From GCA-002708315 sp964460905 (GTDB lineage: Bacteria > Bacteroidota > Bacteroidia > Bacteroidales > F082), in contig CAYWRM010000012.1 in NCBI GenBank assembly GCA_964460905.1, forward strand, positions 35,084-99,083: a DNA stretch of 64,000 bases, in the 5' to 3' direction. Each line of letters starts with the position of its first letter. Position 1 is the first letter of the stretch. The notes under the pieces were generated by a model, which saw only the letters and a program-made list of their open reading frames with translations, did no database searches and was not told the origin of the DNA. Shown one piece after another: positions 1-7,898 of the stretch. Both the position numbers and the translations under genes were made by a program.

Positions 1-40
1 AAATAGTTTTTAGGTTTAGATAAAAGGTTTACTTAATTTT

Positions 41-1123
41 CTATTTAATAAATGATACTTTATTCATCCATGCATCTGTCTCAATACAAAGCTCCCAAAG
101 TTGTCCACCATCGGAAGTCTTCATTATTTTCCCATGGTTATAATTATATGCATCCACACCTACAATAACACACAAATCGAGTCCATAAGAATCAATACCT
201 ACCAAAAACATATTTTTTGGTTGAACTGAATTTTGCTTGCTCCATGAATCCCCACCATTCTTTGTGATATAAATTCCATCATAATCAAATGCTCCCCACC
301 ATGTTTGGGCATCTAGCATTTTCAGGCAGTTAATATCACCTCCATTGGTTTCTCCGGTTATCGAATCATTTTTCCAGAGTTGTCCACCGTCATTGCTATA
401 GATGTAATGCGAACGTTGTCCGTAAATAACAATATTGGTTGGATCGGATGAGGTAACACCAATCCACCTGTTTTTGTTAAAATCATTTACCGGGACAATA
501 GAATCCCATGATTGTCCGGCATCGGTTGTTCTGGCAATAAATCCATCATTATTGTTTTTACTATCATACCCTCCTGTAACATAAACAACATTTGAATTGA
601 TGGCATGAATACCCTGCAAGGCCTTATCTTTTAATACTTCCGAATTAAATGCAACCCATGTGTTTCCTGCATTTGTTGAATGGTAGACCTCTCCGGAGTG
701 CCCACTTATCCAGATATTACCAGAGCCGATTAAGGAAATAGATGCCAATTCAACATTTATACGCTGGGAAGGTGCAGCAACACGATTCCAGTTTATTCCT
801 CCATCGGTGGTTTTTAATATCACGTTTTGATTGGCAACAGCCCAAACAGTATTTTCATCAACAGCCCATACATCGTTCACATCAATACCTTGTAATGCAG
901 TCTGGTCTGCACCCTGCCTCACCCAGTTCTCGCCTCCATTGTCCGAAAAATAAATAAGGCCATAATTTGTACTGTCGGCATTCCCAACAGCCCATACATA
1001 TTTCTTTTTATTGGGATCATTATTGTCTTTTTTACATCCTAACAGAATAATCAGCGAACAGAATAATACAAAGAATAACGCTAAAGAGTATACAGATTTT
1101 GTTTTCATGATAATTTGTTTCAT
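41..1123 (-). CDS. YCF48/BNR-type beta-propeller lipoprotein
   Basis: This is a 360-residue secreted lipoprotein. It has a hydrophobic signal segment ending in a lipobox-like LLGC near residue 30, followed by lysine- and asparagine-rich linker sequence. The rest is built of repeated blades carrying the Asp-box-like signature T-x-D/N-x-G-x-x-W (TTDGGINW, STNAGNTW, TTDAGQSW, YSNDGGQLW, TKNGGDSW, TSDGGQLW). That is the pattern of YCF48/photosystem II stability-like and sialidase-type propellers. Such Bacteroidota proteins are surface or periplasmic and usually have no assigned substrate. The start could also be the methionine five residues downstream (position 1108). No operon partner is visible, and the neighbour is divergent. 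Confidence 0.8.
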   Translation of the reverse strand: MKQIIMKTKSVYSLALFFVLFCSLIILLGCKKDNNDPNKKKYVWAVGNADSTNYGLIYFSDNGGENWVRQGADQTALQGIDVNDVWAVDENTVWAVANQNVILKTTDGGINWNRVAAPSQRINVELASISLIGSGNIWISGHSGEVYHSTNAGNTWVAFNSEVLKDKALQGIHAINSNVVYVTGGYDSKNNNDGFIARTTDAGQSWDSIVPVNDFNKNRWIGVTSSDPTNIVIYGQRSHYIYSNDGGQLWKNDSITGETNGGDINCLKMLDAQTWWGAFDYDGIYITKNGGDSWSKQNSVQPKNMFLVGIDSYGLDLCVIVGVDAYNYNHGKIMKTSDGGQLWELCIETDAWMNKVSFIK

Positions 1124-1200
1124 TTTTTAATTTATAAGTTTGTTTTAAGCGGTTAAAGTTACAACTTGCAAATGTCTTTGTCAAGAAAAACCCTAAAACC

Positions 1201-1255
1201 TAACAATGGTAACAATGGTAACAATGTCACCGTTTACATCCATTAACTATCTTTG
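1201..1255 (+). promoter_or_regulatory. promoter region of the sulfatase gene with 9-nt tandem repeat
   Basis: A TATCTTTG box at 1248-1255 fits the Bacteroidota -7 consensus TAnnTTTG and lies 23 nt before the ATG at 1279. Immediately upstream, 1201-1227 holds three units of a 9-nt repeat (TAACAATGG, TAACAATGG, TAACAATGT). No convincing -33 TTTG is present. The promoter call is by motif only. Confidence 0.4.
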
Positions 1256-1278
1256 CATATTCTTTCTAATAAAAATAA

Positions 1279-3141
1279 ATGAAGATTATCCTTTCCATTA
1301 TCAAACAATTTTTGTTCTGGATGCTGATATTTGCTATGTCCAGAGCAATTTTTTTTATTTATTATTCAGGAATACTAAAAGTTGAGAATATAGAACTGCA
1401 TGAAGTATTTGCTTCATTTTGGTATGCATTACCGCTGGATATTGCAACTACGAGTTATATTTTGATTATTCCTTTTTTAATTCTGTTGGCACAATCTTTA
1501 TTCAATGCTAAGTGGTTAAATTACTTAAATTTAGGATATACATTTATAGTGTTATTTGCCTATATAATTATTACAACTTCAGAAATTGGAATATATGATG
1601 AATGGAAAACAAAATTGCATTACAAAGCGTTACACTACATCTCAAATCCTGACGAAATTTATAATTCAGCTTCAACAGCGATATTTTTTACTTTGATTTC
1701 GATTTTCATTTTGCAGGTTGTTGCAGGGTACTGGTTTTATCGACGGTTTGTTTTTGTTGAAATAGCCCGCGTGCCTAAGAATTTTTTATTTAGCGGACTG
1801 TTTTTTTTGATAGTACCTTCATTGTTATTTCTGGGGTTGAGGGGGGGCATTTCCGAAATCCCAATTACGCAAAGCAGTTCCTATTTTTCCAAACATAATT
1901 TTGTTAATCTGGCTTCCATAAATTCGGGATATAGTTTTATGGTAAGCACAATGCAAAACTACAATTTCAGAGACACTAATCCCTTTGAGTTTTATAAACC
2001 CGAGGAAGCCACAAAACGCGTTAAACAATTACATATTATTGATAATGATACTACAACATATATTCTTACAACTAAACGACCGAATATTGTATTGTTATTA
2101 TTGGAAAGCTGGTCGGCAGATCTGATATCATCGCTAGGGGGCAAAGATGGAATTACTCCTGAGTTTCAGAAACTGGAAAAAGGAGGCTTGTTATTTACTG
2201 ATTTCTATGCAAGTGGCAATAGGTCACAACAAGCGATGTCATCAATTTTAGGCGGATTTCCTTCAACACCAATTACAGCGATAACCCATAATCTTGAGAA
2301 AATAACCAAACTGCCAAGCTTAACGAAAGAATTGGAAATAGAAGGTTATTCAACGTCATTTTATTTTGGGGGACAATTAAATTATGGCGGAATAAACTCT
2401 TTTATTTCGGTTAATGGATTTGATAAAATTAAAGAAGTGAGCGATTTTGACGGTGATATTCCAAGGGGCAAGTTGGGCATTTATGATAAATACATGTTGG
2501 ATGAGCAAATAGTTGAGTTAAACTCAGAGAAACAACCATTTTTTTCCGTATTGTTCACTGTGAGTACACATTCGCCTTATGATCAGCCCATGGAAGATGT
2601 GATTGACTGGGCATCAAACGCAAACCAAAACGGATATTTAAATTCGGCTTATTATACTGATAAATGTTTGGGTGAGTATTTTGAAAAAGCCCGAAAACAA
2701 TCGTGGTATAGTAACACTCTTTTTATATTGGTTGCCGACCATAGTCATAATACATATAATAACTGGCCCGTTTATTCCAAAGAGTATCGGAAGATACCAT
2801 TATTGCTTTATGGCGATGTAATAGCAAAAGAATATATCGGCAAAAAAATAAGCCGAATAGGATCGCAAACTGACATAGGGGCTACTTTGCTTGCGCAGAT
2901 GGATATAGGTACTGATGATTTTTTCTGGAGTCGTAATTTGTTTAATCCAACCACCCGGGAGTTTGCGTATTATGAAGCTACAGATGGAGTAGGGTGGATA
3001 ACGCCAAGGGGGTATTTTGTTTATAGCAAAACTATTGATGACTATCATGAAATGCAAATAGAACCCCAGCTAAAAGACTCAATTATAAAGGACGGAAAAT
3101 CGTATTTACAGGAAGTATTCAGGCAGTTTATGGAATTTTAA
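1279..3141 (+). CDS. LTA synthase family sulfatase / phosphoglycerol transferase-like membrane protein
   Basis: This 620-residue inner-membrane protein has about five transmembrane helices in the first 200 residues and an extracytoplasmic sulfatase-fold domain. The motif LLLLESWSADL gives the metal-binding acidic residue. YASGNRSQQAMSSILGG is the nucleophile region, HSPYDQP and VADHSHN give the remaining metal ligands. Family members transfer phosphoglycerol or phosphoethanolamine groups to envelope glycans or lipids. In many relatives the nucleophile block reads GNRTDKG with Thr; here the aligned residue looks like Ser. Bacteroidota lack teichoic acid, so the substrate is unknown. The small DUF1456 gene starts 11 nt after the stop and is probably co-transcribed. 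Confidence 0.85.
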   Translation: MKIILSIIKQFLFWMLIFAMSRAIFFIYYSGILKVENIELHEVFASFWYALPLDIATTSYILIIPFLILLAQSLFNAKWLNYLNLGYTFIVLFAYIIITTSEIGIYDEWKTKLHYKALHYISNPDEIYNSASTAIFFTLISIFILQVVAGYWFYRRFVFVEIARVPKNFLFSGLFFLIVPSLLFLGLRGGISEIPITQSSSYFSKHNFVNLASINSGYSFMVSTMQNYNFRDTNPFEFYKPEEATKRVKQLHIIDNDTTTYILTTKRPNIVLLLLESWSADLISSLGGKDGITPEFQKLEKGGLLFTDFYASGNRSQQAMSSILGGFPSTPITAITHNLEKITKLPSLTKELEIEGYSTSFYFGGQLNYGGINSFISVNGFDKIKEVSDFDGDIPRGKLGIYDKYMLDEQIVELNSEKQPFFSVLFTVSTHSPYDQPMEDVIDWASNANQNGYLNSAYYTDKCLGEYFEKARKQSWYSNTLFILVADHSHNTYNNWPVYSKEYRKIPLLLYGDVIAKEYIGKKISRIGSQTDIGATLLAQMDIGTDDFFWSRNLFNPTTREFAYYEATDGVGWITPRGYFVYSKTIDDYHEMQIEPQLKDSIIKDGKSYLQEVFRQFMEF

Positions 3142-3152
3142 AAACAAATGTT

Positions 3153-3395
3153 ATGGCATTAACAAATAATGATATACTAAAGAAATTAAGAGTAGCGCTA
3201 AAATTTCGAGATGATGATATTATAGAAGTATTAAAGCTGGTAGACTATAATATTTCAAAAAGTGAGTTGGGCGCATTTTTTAGAAAACCTGATCACCCCA
3301 AATATATGCAGCTCCAGGATCAAATTTTGAGAAATTTTTTAAATGGCTTGATAATCTATAATAGAGGCATTAGGGAGAAGAAGACTGAAGAGTAA
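3153..3395 (+). CDS. DUF1456 (YehS-like) family protein
   Basis: This 80-residue helical protein begins MALTNNDILKKLRVALKFRD, the N-terminal pattern of the DUF1456/YehS family, and continues with FFRKPDHPKYMQLQDQILRNFLNGL. In E. coli YehS two copies of this motif are fused; here there is a single copy. No enzymatic residues are known and the function is unassigned. It lies 11 nt after the sulfatase-like gene on the same strand. Confidence 0.75.
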   Translation: MALTNNDILKKLRVALKFRDDDIIEVLKLVDYNISKSELGAFFRKPDHPKYMQLQDQILRNFLNGLIIYNRGIREKKTEE

Positions 3396-3640
3396 GTGCT
3401 GTTTTCTGATAGTTATGCTTAATTTGGCCATGAGCCTTAACAAACATATTATACATACAAATCAGCTTCCTCTAATTCAAAAATGTCGTTAACAGTTTAA
3501 TTAAAGACATTTGCACTTTCCGCCAAATGTATTATATACAGTGTTGTATCTCATTTTCTGAGTTAATATACTTTGTAACTGATGCTATAATTATTATTTA
3601 AGTAAGTATCACCTTTACGCTTCTATAAACTAGACCTTAC

Positions 3641-4021
3641 TTATTTTTGTAATACTGCACTTATTTCAACATCAAAATCTTTTAAGGAAGATTGGACTAC
3701 AATCCTGGCCGGAAGGGGTTCTATAAAAAAAGTTTTATATACGCTTTCAAATTCATATTTAGATGCAAGGTCGTTTAAGTAAACTGTCAGGTGAACGGAA
3801 TTTTCTAATTTCATTCCAGCTGATCGTGCGATCTCTTGTATGTTTTCAAGGACTCTTTTTGTTTGTTCTTCAATACTGGCATTTACCAATAATTCTCCAT
3901 TTGGAAGTCGCGGTACTTGCCCGGAAACAAATAGAAATGGTCCATTTGATAAAATTGCTTGACTATATGTTCCTGCAGGTTGCGGAGCATTTGGCGTATT
4001 TATTACTTTAAAGTTTTGCAT
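3641..4021 (-). CDS. ridA: RidA family reactive-intermediate deaminase
   Basis: This is a 126-residue protein of the YjgF/YER057c/UK114 family, which hydrolyses enamine/imine intermediates released by PLP enzymes. The start MQNFKVINTPNAPQPAGTYSQ matches the family N-terminus. I chose it (4021) over an upstream ATG at 4045 that would add eight unrelated residues. FVSGQVPR and the substrate-binding arginine in PARIVVQSSL are present. The gene overlaps the 3' end of the aminotransferase gene by 14 nt, so translation is probably coupled. A RidA paired with a PLP enzyme is functionally coherent. Confidence 0.9.
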   Translation of the reverse strand: MQNFKVINTPNAPQPAGTYSQAILSNGPFLFVSGQVPRLPNGELLVNASIEEQTKRVLENIQEIARSAGMKLENSVHLTVYLNDLASKYEFESVYKTFFIEPLPARIVVQSSLKDFDVEISAVLQK

Positions 4022-5234
4022 CACCCAAGTTGTGTTTAATTGCAAGATTATTTAATACATCTACCATTTTGTCTAAAGCTTTCTCCCAGATGTTTTCATC
4101 ACGTGCATAGCAGACACGAAAATGTCCTTGACCCTGATTCCCGAATTGATATCCAGGACTTACTAATACAGAAGCATCTTTCATAAGTTGTTCTGCTACT
4201 GCTGAATCTTTCATGCCTAGTGCAGAAATATCAGGCCATGCATAAGCAGTACCTTGTTGAGGTTCTAGTTTAAGCCAAGGCAATCTCTTGAAAGATTTGA
4301 TTGTTATGTCTCGTAAATTTGTAAATGTTGGCAAAAGTGAATTTAACCATTCTTGATCTTTGGACAACCAATGAGATAAGAGGTGCTGAGCATAGGCAGG
4401 AGCTCGTAATGCTATTACTGAAAGAACATTTTCTAAACTTGGCATCAAATGAGCTGGTGCTACAACTATTCCAAGTCTGTACCCACTTAATGATTCTGTC
4501 TTGCTAGGTCCAAGTAAGGTAATAACACGATTTTTCATTCCAGGAAGAGATGCCAAATGCGAATAAAGATGACCATTGTGCAAAAGTCTGGAATACAATG
4601 AATCGATCAGTACGGTAATATCATATTTCTCAGCCAGGGTTGCAATTGTTTTAAGTTGTTCTTCACTATATACAAAGCCAGTTGGATTGTTAGGGTTTGA
4701 TAAAACTAAGACTTTGGCTCCATTTTTCGAAAATTCTTCTTCTAATATTGAAAAATCGGGAGCTGGATTAGTGCTGCTTTCGTGTATTGGAACATAACCA
4801 ATATTGGCATTCAAAAAGTTCAGGATTCGTGCATTAAAAAGGTAATCAGGACACATTAGAGCCACTCTATCACCTTGCTCCACAATAGAAGAGAGTGCGA
4901 TGAACAATCCCGCTTGTGTTCCTGGTGCAAGAATCAGATTGGATGGTGAAAATTCAGCTCCCATAAAATTGGAAAGGGATTCACTTAGATTTTCTAAAAC
5001 ATCGCTATTACCACGGTATGGTGTGTATGCTAATGCCCCATTTTTTGCTGCCGTATCAAAAACTTCTCTTGCCCAAGATGGTGGAGGAAATCGAACAGTA
5101 TCAAAGTGTGTAGTATCTAGGAAGCCTTTCGGTGCTAAACTCAAAAGTTTTAGATCAGCTTGTCTGGCACTTATTGTTTCTTCTCTGTTTTGTATTTCAA
5201 GTTGAACAACTCTGTTTGGAATTTTAGAATTCAT
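4008..5234 (-). CDS. class I/II PLP-dependent aminotransferase
   Basis: This is a 408-residue fold-type I aminotransferase. Visible features are the substrate/cofactor loop ILAPGTQAGLF, the Asn-Asn-Pro-Thr motif in LVLSNPNNPTGFVYS, the Asp of VLIDSLYSRL, the Schiff-base lysine in LLGPSKTESLSGYRLG, and a C-terminal arginine in HFRVCYARDE. The amino donor cannot be read from sequence. It is translationally coupled to ridA downstream and divergent from an Lrp/AsnC regulator. Together these suggest an amino-acid catabolic or salvage module under local control. Confidence 0.88.
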   Translation of the reverse strand: MNSKIPNRVVQLEIQNREETISARQADLKLLSLAPKGFLDTTHFDTVRFPPPSWAREVFDTAAKNGALAYTPYRGNSDVLENLSESLSNFMGAEFSPSNLILAPGTQAGLFIALSSIVEQGDRVALMCPDYLFNARILNFLNANIGYVPIHESSTNPAPDFSILEEEFSKNGAKVLVLSNPNNPTGFVYSEEQLKTIATLAEKYDITVLIDSLYSRLLHNGHLYSHLASLPGMKNRVITLLGPSKTESLSGYRLGIVVAPAHLMPSLENVLSVIALRAPAYAQHLLSHWLSKDQEWLNSLLPTFTNLRDITIKSFKRLPWLKLEPQQGTAYAWPDISALGMKDSAVAEQLMKDASVLVSPGYQFGNQGQGHFRVCYARDENIWEKALDKMVDVLNNLAIKHNLGDAKL

Positions 5235-5394
5235 ATCCCTGTCTTAAAAATTAAAATATTGGTATTACACTTATGTTTGCTATATTTTAATTCAAAAGTA
5301 TATTCTATCTAATAAAGCACATAATTGATTAATTATTTTATGTTTATATTTACCATTGAAAAATAGTATTTATGACAAAAAAAAGATTGATTTA

Positions 5395-5805
5395 ATGGTA
5401 GATGCTATCGATAAACAATTATTGGATATTTTAAAAGACAATTCCCGCTTGTCTTTTGCTGATTTAGGAAGAAAAATAAATTTATCACCTTCAGCAGTTA
5501 GAGAGAGAGTCCAAAAGATGGAAGACATAGGTGTTATTCAAAAATATCATATACAAATTGATAATAAAAAACTAGGATATGAATTGGAGGCATTTATTTT
5601 ATTAAAAGTTTTTCCCGGGCAATTAAAGCATGTTCTTAAAAAAATTACAGATTTTCCTGAAATAAAGGAAGCACATCGCATAACAGGGAATCAAAACTTA
5701 CACTTAAAAGTTGTTATTAAAAATCAACTCTGTTTACAAAAACTATTAGATCAGTTAATGATATTTGGTGATACAAATACATTTCTTATTCTATCTGAGA
5801 TTTAA
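5395..5805 (+). CDS. Lrp/AsnC family transcriptional regulator
   Basis: This is a 136-residue regulator: a winged HTH (IDKQLLDILKDNSRLSFADLGRKINLSPSAVRERVQKMEDIGVI) followed by a RAM/AsnC effector domain (EAFILLKVFPGQLKHVL). I prefer the ATG at 5395, giving MVDAIDKQLL, the usual family beginning. An in-frame TTG at 5356 would add 13 non-conserved residues. It is divergent from the aminotransferase gene across a roughly 160-nt intergenic region and plausibly controls it in response to an amino acid. The effector is not predictable. Confidence 0.87.
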   Translation: MVDAIDKQLLDILKDNSRLSFADLGRKINLSPSAVRERVQKMEDIGVIQKYHIQIDNKKLGYELEAFILLKVFPGQLKHVLKKITDFPEIKEAHRITGNQNLHLKVVIKNQLCLQKLLDQLMIFGDTNTFLILSEI

Positions 5806-5886
5806 TTTAATGAGATACAACAAAGATGTTATTGTAATTATACTAGCTTGTAATTTTTCTTTGTAACTAAGAACCAGCAGTTTCGC

Positions 5887-6153
5887 TTATCTATGAATAG
5901 ATTTAAGGTATAATTTCTCCACTTTTTCACGAGCCCAGGGAGTTTTTCTTAAAAATTTTAAACATGATTTTATTGATGGGTTGTTTTTAAAACACTTGAT
6001 ATTTATTCTTTCTGCTAACTCATCCCACCAATATTCTGCCACAAGATATTCAAGTATGTCATGGAGTTTAACACCGTGTAACGGATTGTTAACCTGTTCA
6101 TTTCCTTCTGGTTGCGTATGGCTGCCAGAACCCTCAATATTTTTTTTTGACAT
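5887..6153 (-). CDS. VF530 family (DUF2132) DNA-binding protein
   Basis: This 88-residue protein carries the VF530 core NNPLHGVKLHDILEYLVAEYWWDELAERI followed by IKCFKNNPSIKSCLKFLRKTPWAREKVEKLY. Both are close to the family pattern seen in Aliivibrio VF530, where a small helical fold binds DNA. The first 20 residues are low complexity. It lies 15 nt downstream of the DEAD-box helicase gene on the same strand and is probably co-transcribed. Confidence 0.8.
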   Translation of the reverse strand: MSKKNIEGSGSHTQPEGNEQVNNPLHGVKLHDILEYLVAEYWWDELAERINIKCFKNNPSIKSCLKFLRKTPWAREKVEKLYLKSIHR

Positions 6154-6168
6154 AACTTAAGCCTGTAA

Positions 6169-7518
6169 CTATTTTTTCTTTTTTCCCTTATTCATTTTCT
6201 TATCACCTCTTGTTTTAGGGTTTTTGTATTTTTTCATCTTCCTTAAATACGATCCTCCCTGGTTTATTTTCGTGTTTTTTTCTTTCTTCTCATGAAAGGC
6301 TGTTTCTTCAGTTTTTAATTTAGTACTACGAAAATATTTATCAACTATTTTTGGACGCTCTTCGGGTGTTAACTCTTTGGATATTTCAACCTCATCAGGG
6401 AAATCAACAATGGGAATTTTATAATTCATTAGCGATTCTATTGCTGCCTTAGATTGTTTTTCATTCTCAGTATAAAACAGTAAAGAATTACCCTGTTGTT
6501 CTGCCCGTCCTGTTCTGCCAATACGATGCATATAATTTTCCGGGAAACCGGGGGTGTCAAAATTTACTACATGAGTTATTTTTTCCAAATCTAATCCACG
6601 AGCCATCACATCAGTAGCTACTAATATCCTGTTAATTCCTTCATCAAATTGCTCAACTGATCGAATCCTGTAATTTTGTGACTTGTTGGAATGTATAATA
6701 CATGTTTCCGAACCATAATTATCTGATAAGGCTTCAAATAGAAAATCAGCATTTTTTTTGCTTGAGACAAAAACCAATACTTTATCATATTCATCTTTAT
6801 CCTTTAACAGATGGTTTAACAAATTTATTTTTGTATGGAAATTTTCTACAGGATAGCATTTTTGAGAAATATTATTTAAAGGAGTTCCGCTAACAGCAAT
6901 TGAAATTTTAGACGGAGCAATAAAAAAATCATCAATTAGTGTATCAACCTCCTCCGTCATAGTAGCCGAATACATTATATTTTGTCTGCGTTCTTTTAGT
7001 ATGTCGAAGATATTTGTTAATTGTGGGCGGAATCCAAGATCCAACATCACATCAACTTCATCTATAACCAGTTTTTTAACAGCTTTTAATTGTAACACTC
7101 CGGAAACGGCCAAATCATATAATCGTCCCGGAGTTGCAATAAGAATATCGCAGCCTCTGGCAACAGCTTGCTTTTGTGTGTTAATATTAGTTCCACCATA
7201 TACACCCAATACCCGTACATTAATATATTTAGCAAAACTTTCTATCATCTCAACCAATTGTAATACCAGCTCTCGCGTGGGAACTAATATTAATATTCTT
7301 GGGTTTATTTGATTTGAAAACTTCAACTCCTGAAGTATTGGTAGCATGTAAGCTAAAGTTTTGCCTGTACCTGTTTGTGCTATACCTACAATATCTTTAC
7401 CCGATAGAATAACAGAAAAAGATTCTTCTTGTATTGGGGTAGGATTTTTAAACCCCAGTTCGTCAATTGCAGTTTGTAATTGTTTAGAAAGATTGAAAAT
7501 TTCAAATGTATTCATCAA
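6169..7518 (-). CDS. DEAD-box family ATP-dependent RNA helicase (DEVD variant)
   Basis: This is a 449-residue helicase with a Q motif (FKNPTPIQEESF), Walker A AQTGTGKT, motif Ia PTRELV, motif II DEVD instead of DEAD, motif III SAT, motif V ATDVMARGLD and motif VI HRIGRTGRAE. A lysine-rich C-terminal tail of about 70 residues probably contacts RNA. Relatives act in ribosome assembly or mRNA decay, especially in the cold. Val for Ala in motif II is a conservative change and should keep activity. The start may be the second Met (7515). It is divergent from ywbE, and a TACTTTTG box at 7532-7539 could drive it. Confidence 0.93.
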   Translation of the reverse strand: MMNTFEIFNLSKQLQTAIDELGFKNPTPIQEESFSVILSGKDIVGIAQTGTGKTLAYMLPILQELKFSNQINPRILILVPTRELVLQLVEMIESFAKYINVRVLGVYGGTNINTQKQAVARGCDILIATPGRLYDLAVSGVLQLKAVKKLVIDEVDVMLDLGFRPQLTNIFDILKERRQNIMYSATMTEEVDTLIDDFFIAPSKISIAVSGTPLNNISQKCYPVENFHTKINLLNHLLKDKDEYDKVLVFVSSKKNADFLFEALSDNYGSETCIIHSNKSQNYRIRSVEQFDEGINRILVATDVMARGLDLEKITHVVNFDTPGFPENYMHRIGRTGRAEQQGNSLLFYTENEKQSKAAIESLMNYKIPIVDFPDEVEISKELTPEERPKIVDKYFRSTKLKTEETAFHEKKEKNTKINQGGSYLRKMKKYKNPKTRGDKKMNKGKKKK

Positions 7519-7531
7519 AAAGATATTTTTG

Positions 7532-7539
7532 CAAAAGTA
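7532..7539 (-). promoter_or_regulatory. predicted -7 box (TACTTTTG) for the helicase gene
   Basis: On the minus strand this reads TACTTTTG, fitting TAnnTTTG. It sits 14 nt before the start codon at 7518, implying a very short leader. The identical octamer precedes trpS, the ABC-F gene and the ClC gene in this window. Confidence 0.4.
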
Positions 7540-7565
7540 ATGGATTAGTTTGTTATGATTAGTTT

Positions 7566-7763
7566 ATGGAAGGAACAATAAGAAATAACATTGAAGTTGG
7601 AATGTTAGTCAGGATAGTGCTAAAAAAAGATCAGCGAAGCGAAATCCTCACAGAAGGTGTTGTAGATAAAATACTTACAAAATCCTCAGTTCATCCACAC
7701 GGCATTAAAGTACGCCTTGAAGATGGACAGGTTGGGAGGGTTAAAGAGATTGATGAATATTGA
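7566..7763 (+). CDS. ywbE: YwbE family protein
   Basis: This 65-residue protein matches the YwbE/DUF2196 family: an opening I-x-x-G-x-x-V-x-I-V-L-K-x-D-Q-R-S block, then LTEGVVDKILTKSSVHPHGIKVRLEDGQVGRVKEI. The fold is a small beta-barrel of unknown biochemical role, common in Firmicutes and Bacteroidota. It is divergent from the DEAD-box gene across 47 nt. Confidence 0.88.
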   Translation: MEGTIRNNIEVGMLVRIVLKKDQRSEILTEGVVDKILTKSSVHPHGIKVRLEDGQVGRVKEIDEY

Positions 7764-7845
7764 ATTGAAGCTTAGTATGATTTTCTTTTTGTCATTCTGA
7801 TCAGAGCGACAAGAAAACGCTATATGATTGGCATAACACCAAATT

Positions 7846-7893
7846 CTAAGCACTCCAAACCCTAGGCACTCCGAACTCTAGGCACTCCAAACT
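7846..7893. repeat. three 16-nt tandem repeats
   Basis: Three consecutive 16-nt units differ by one to three bases: CTAAGCACTCCAAACC, CTAGGCACTCCGAACT and CTAGGCACTCCAAACT. They lie between ywbE and the convergent RNase R gene. Upstream at about 7792-7815 is a GTCATTCTGATCAGAGCGAC-type dispersed repeat. No function is evident. Confidence 0.75.
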
Positions 7894-7898
7894 TACCC

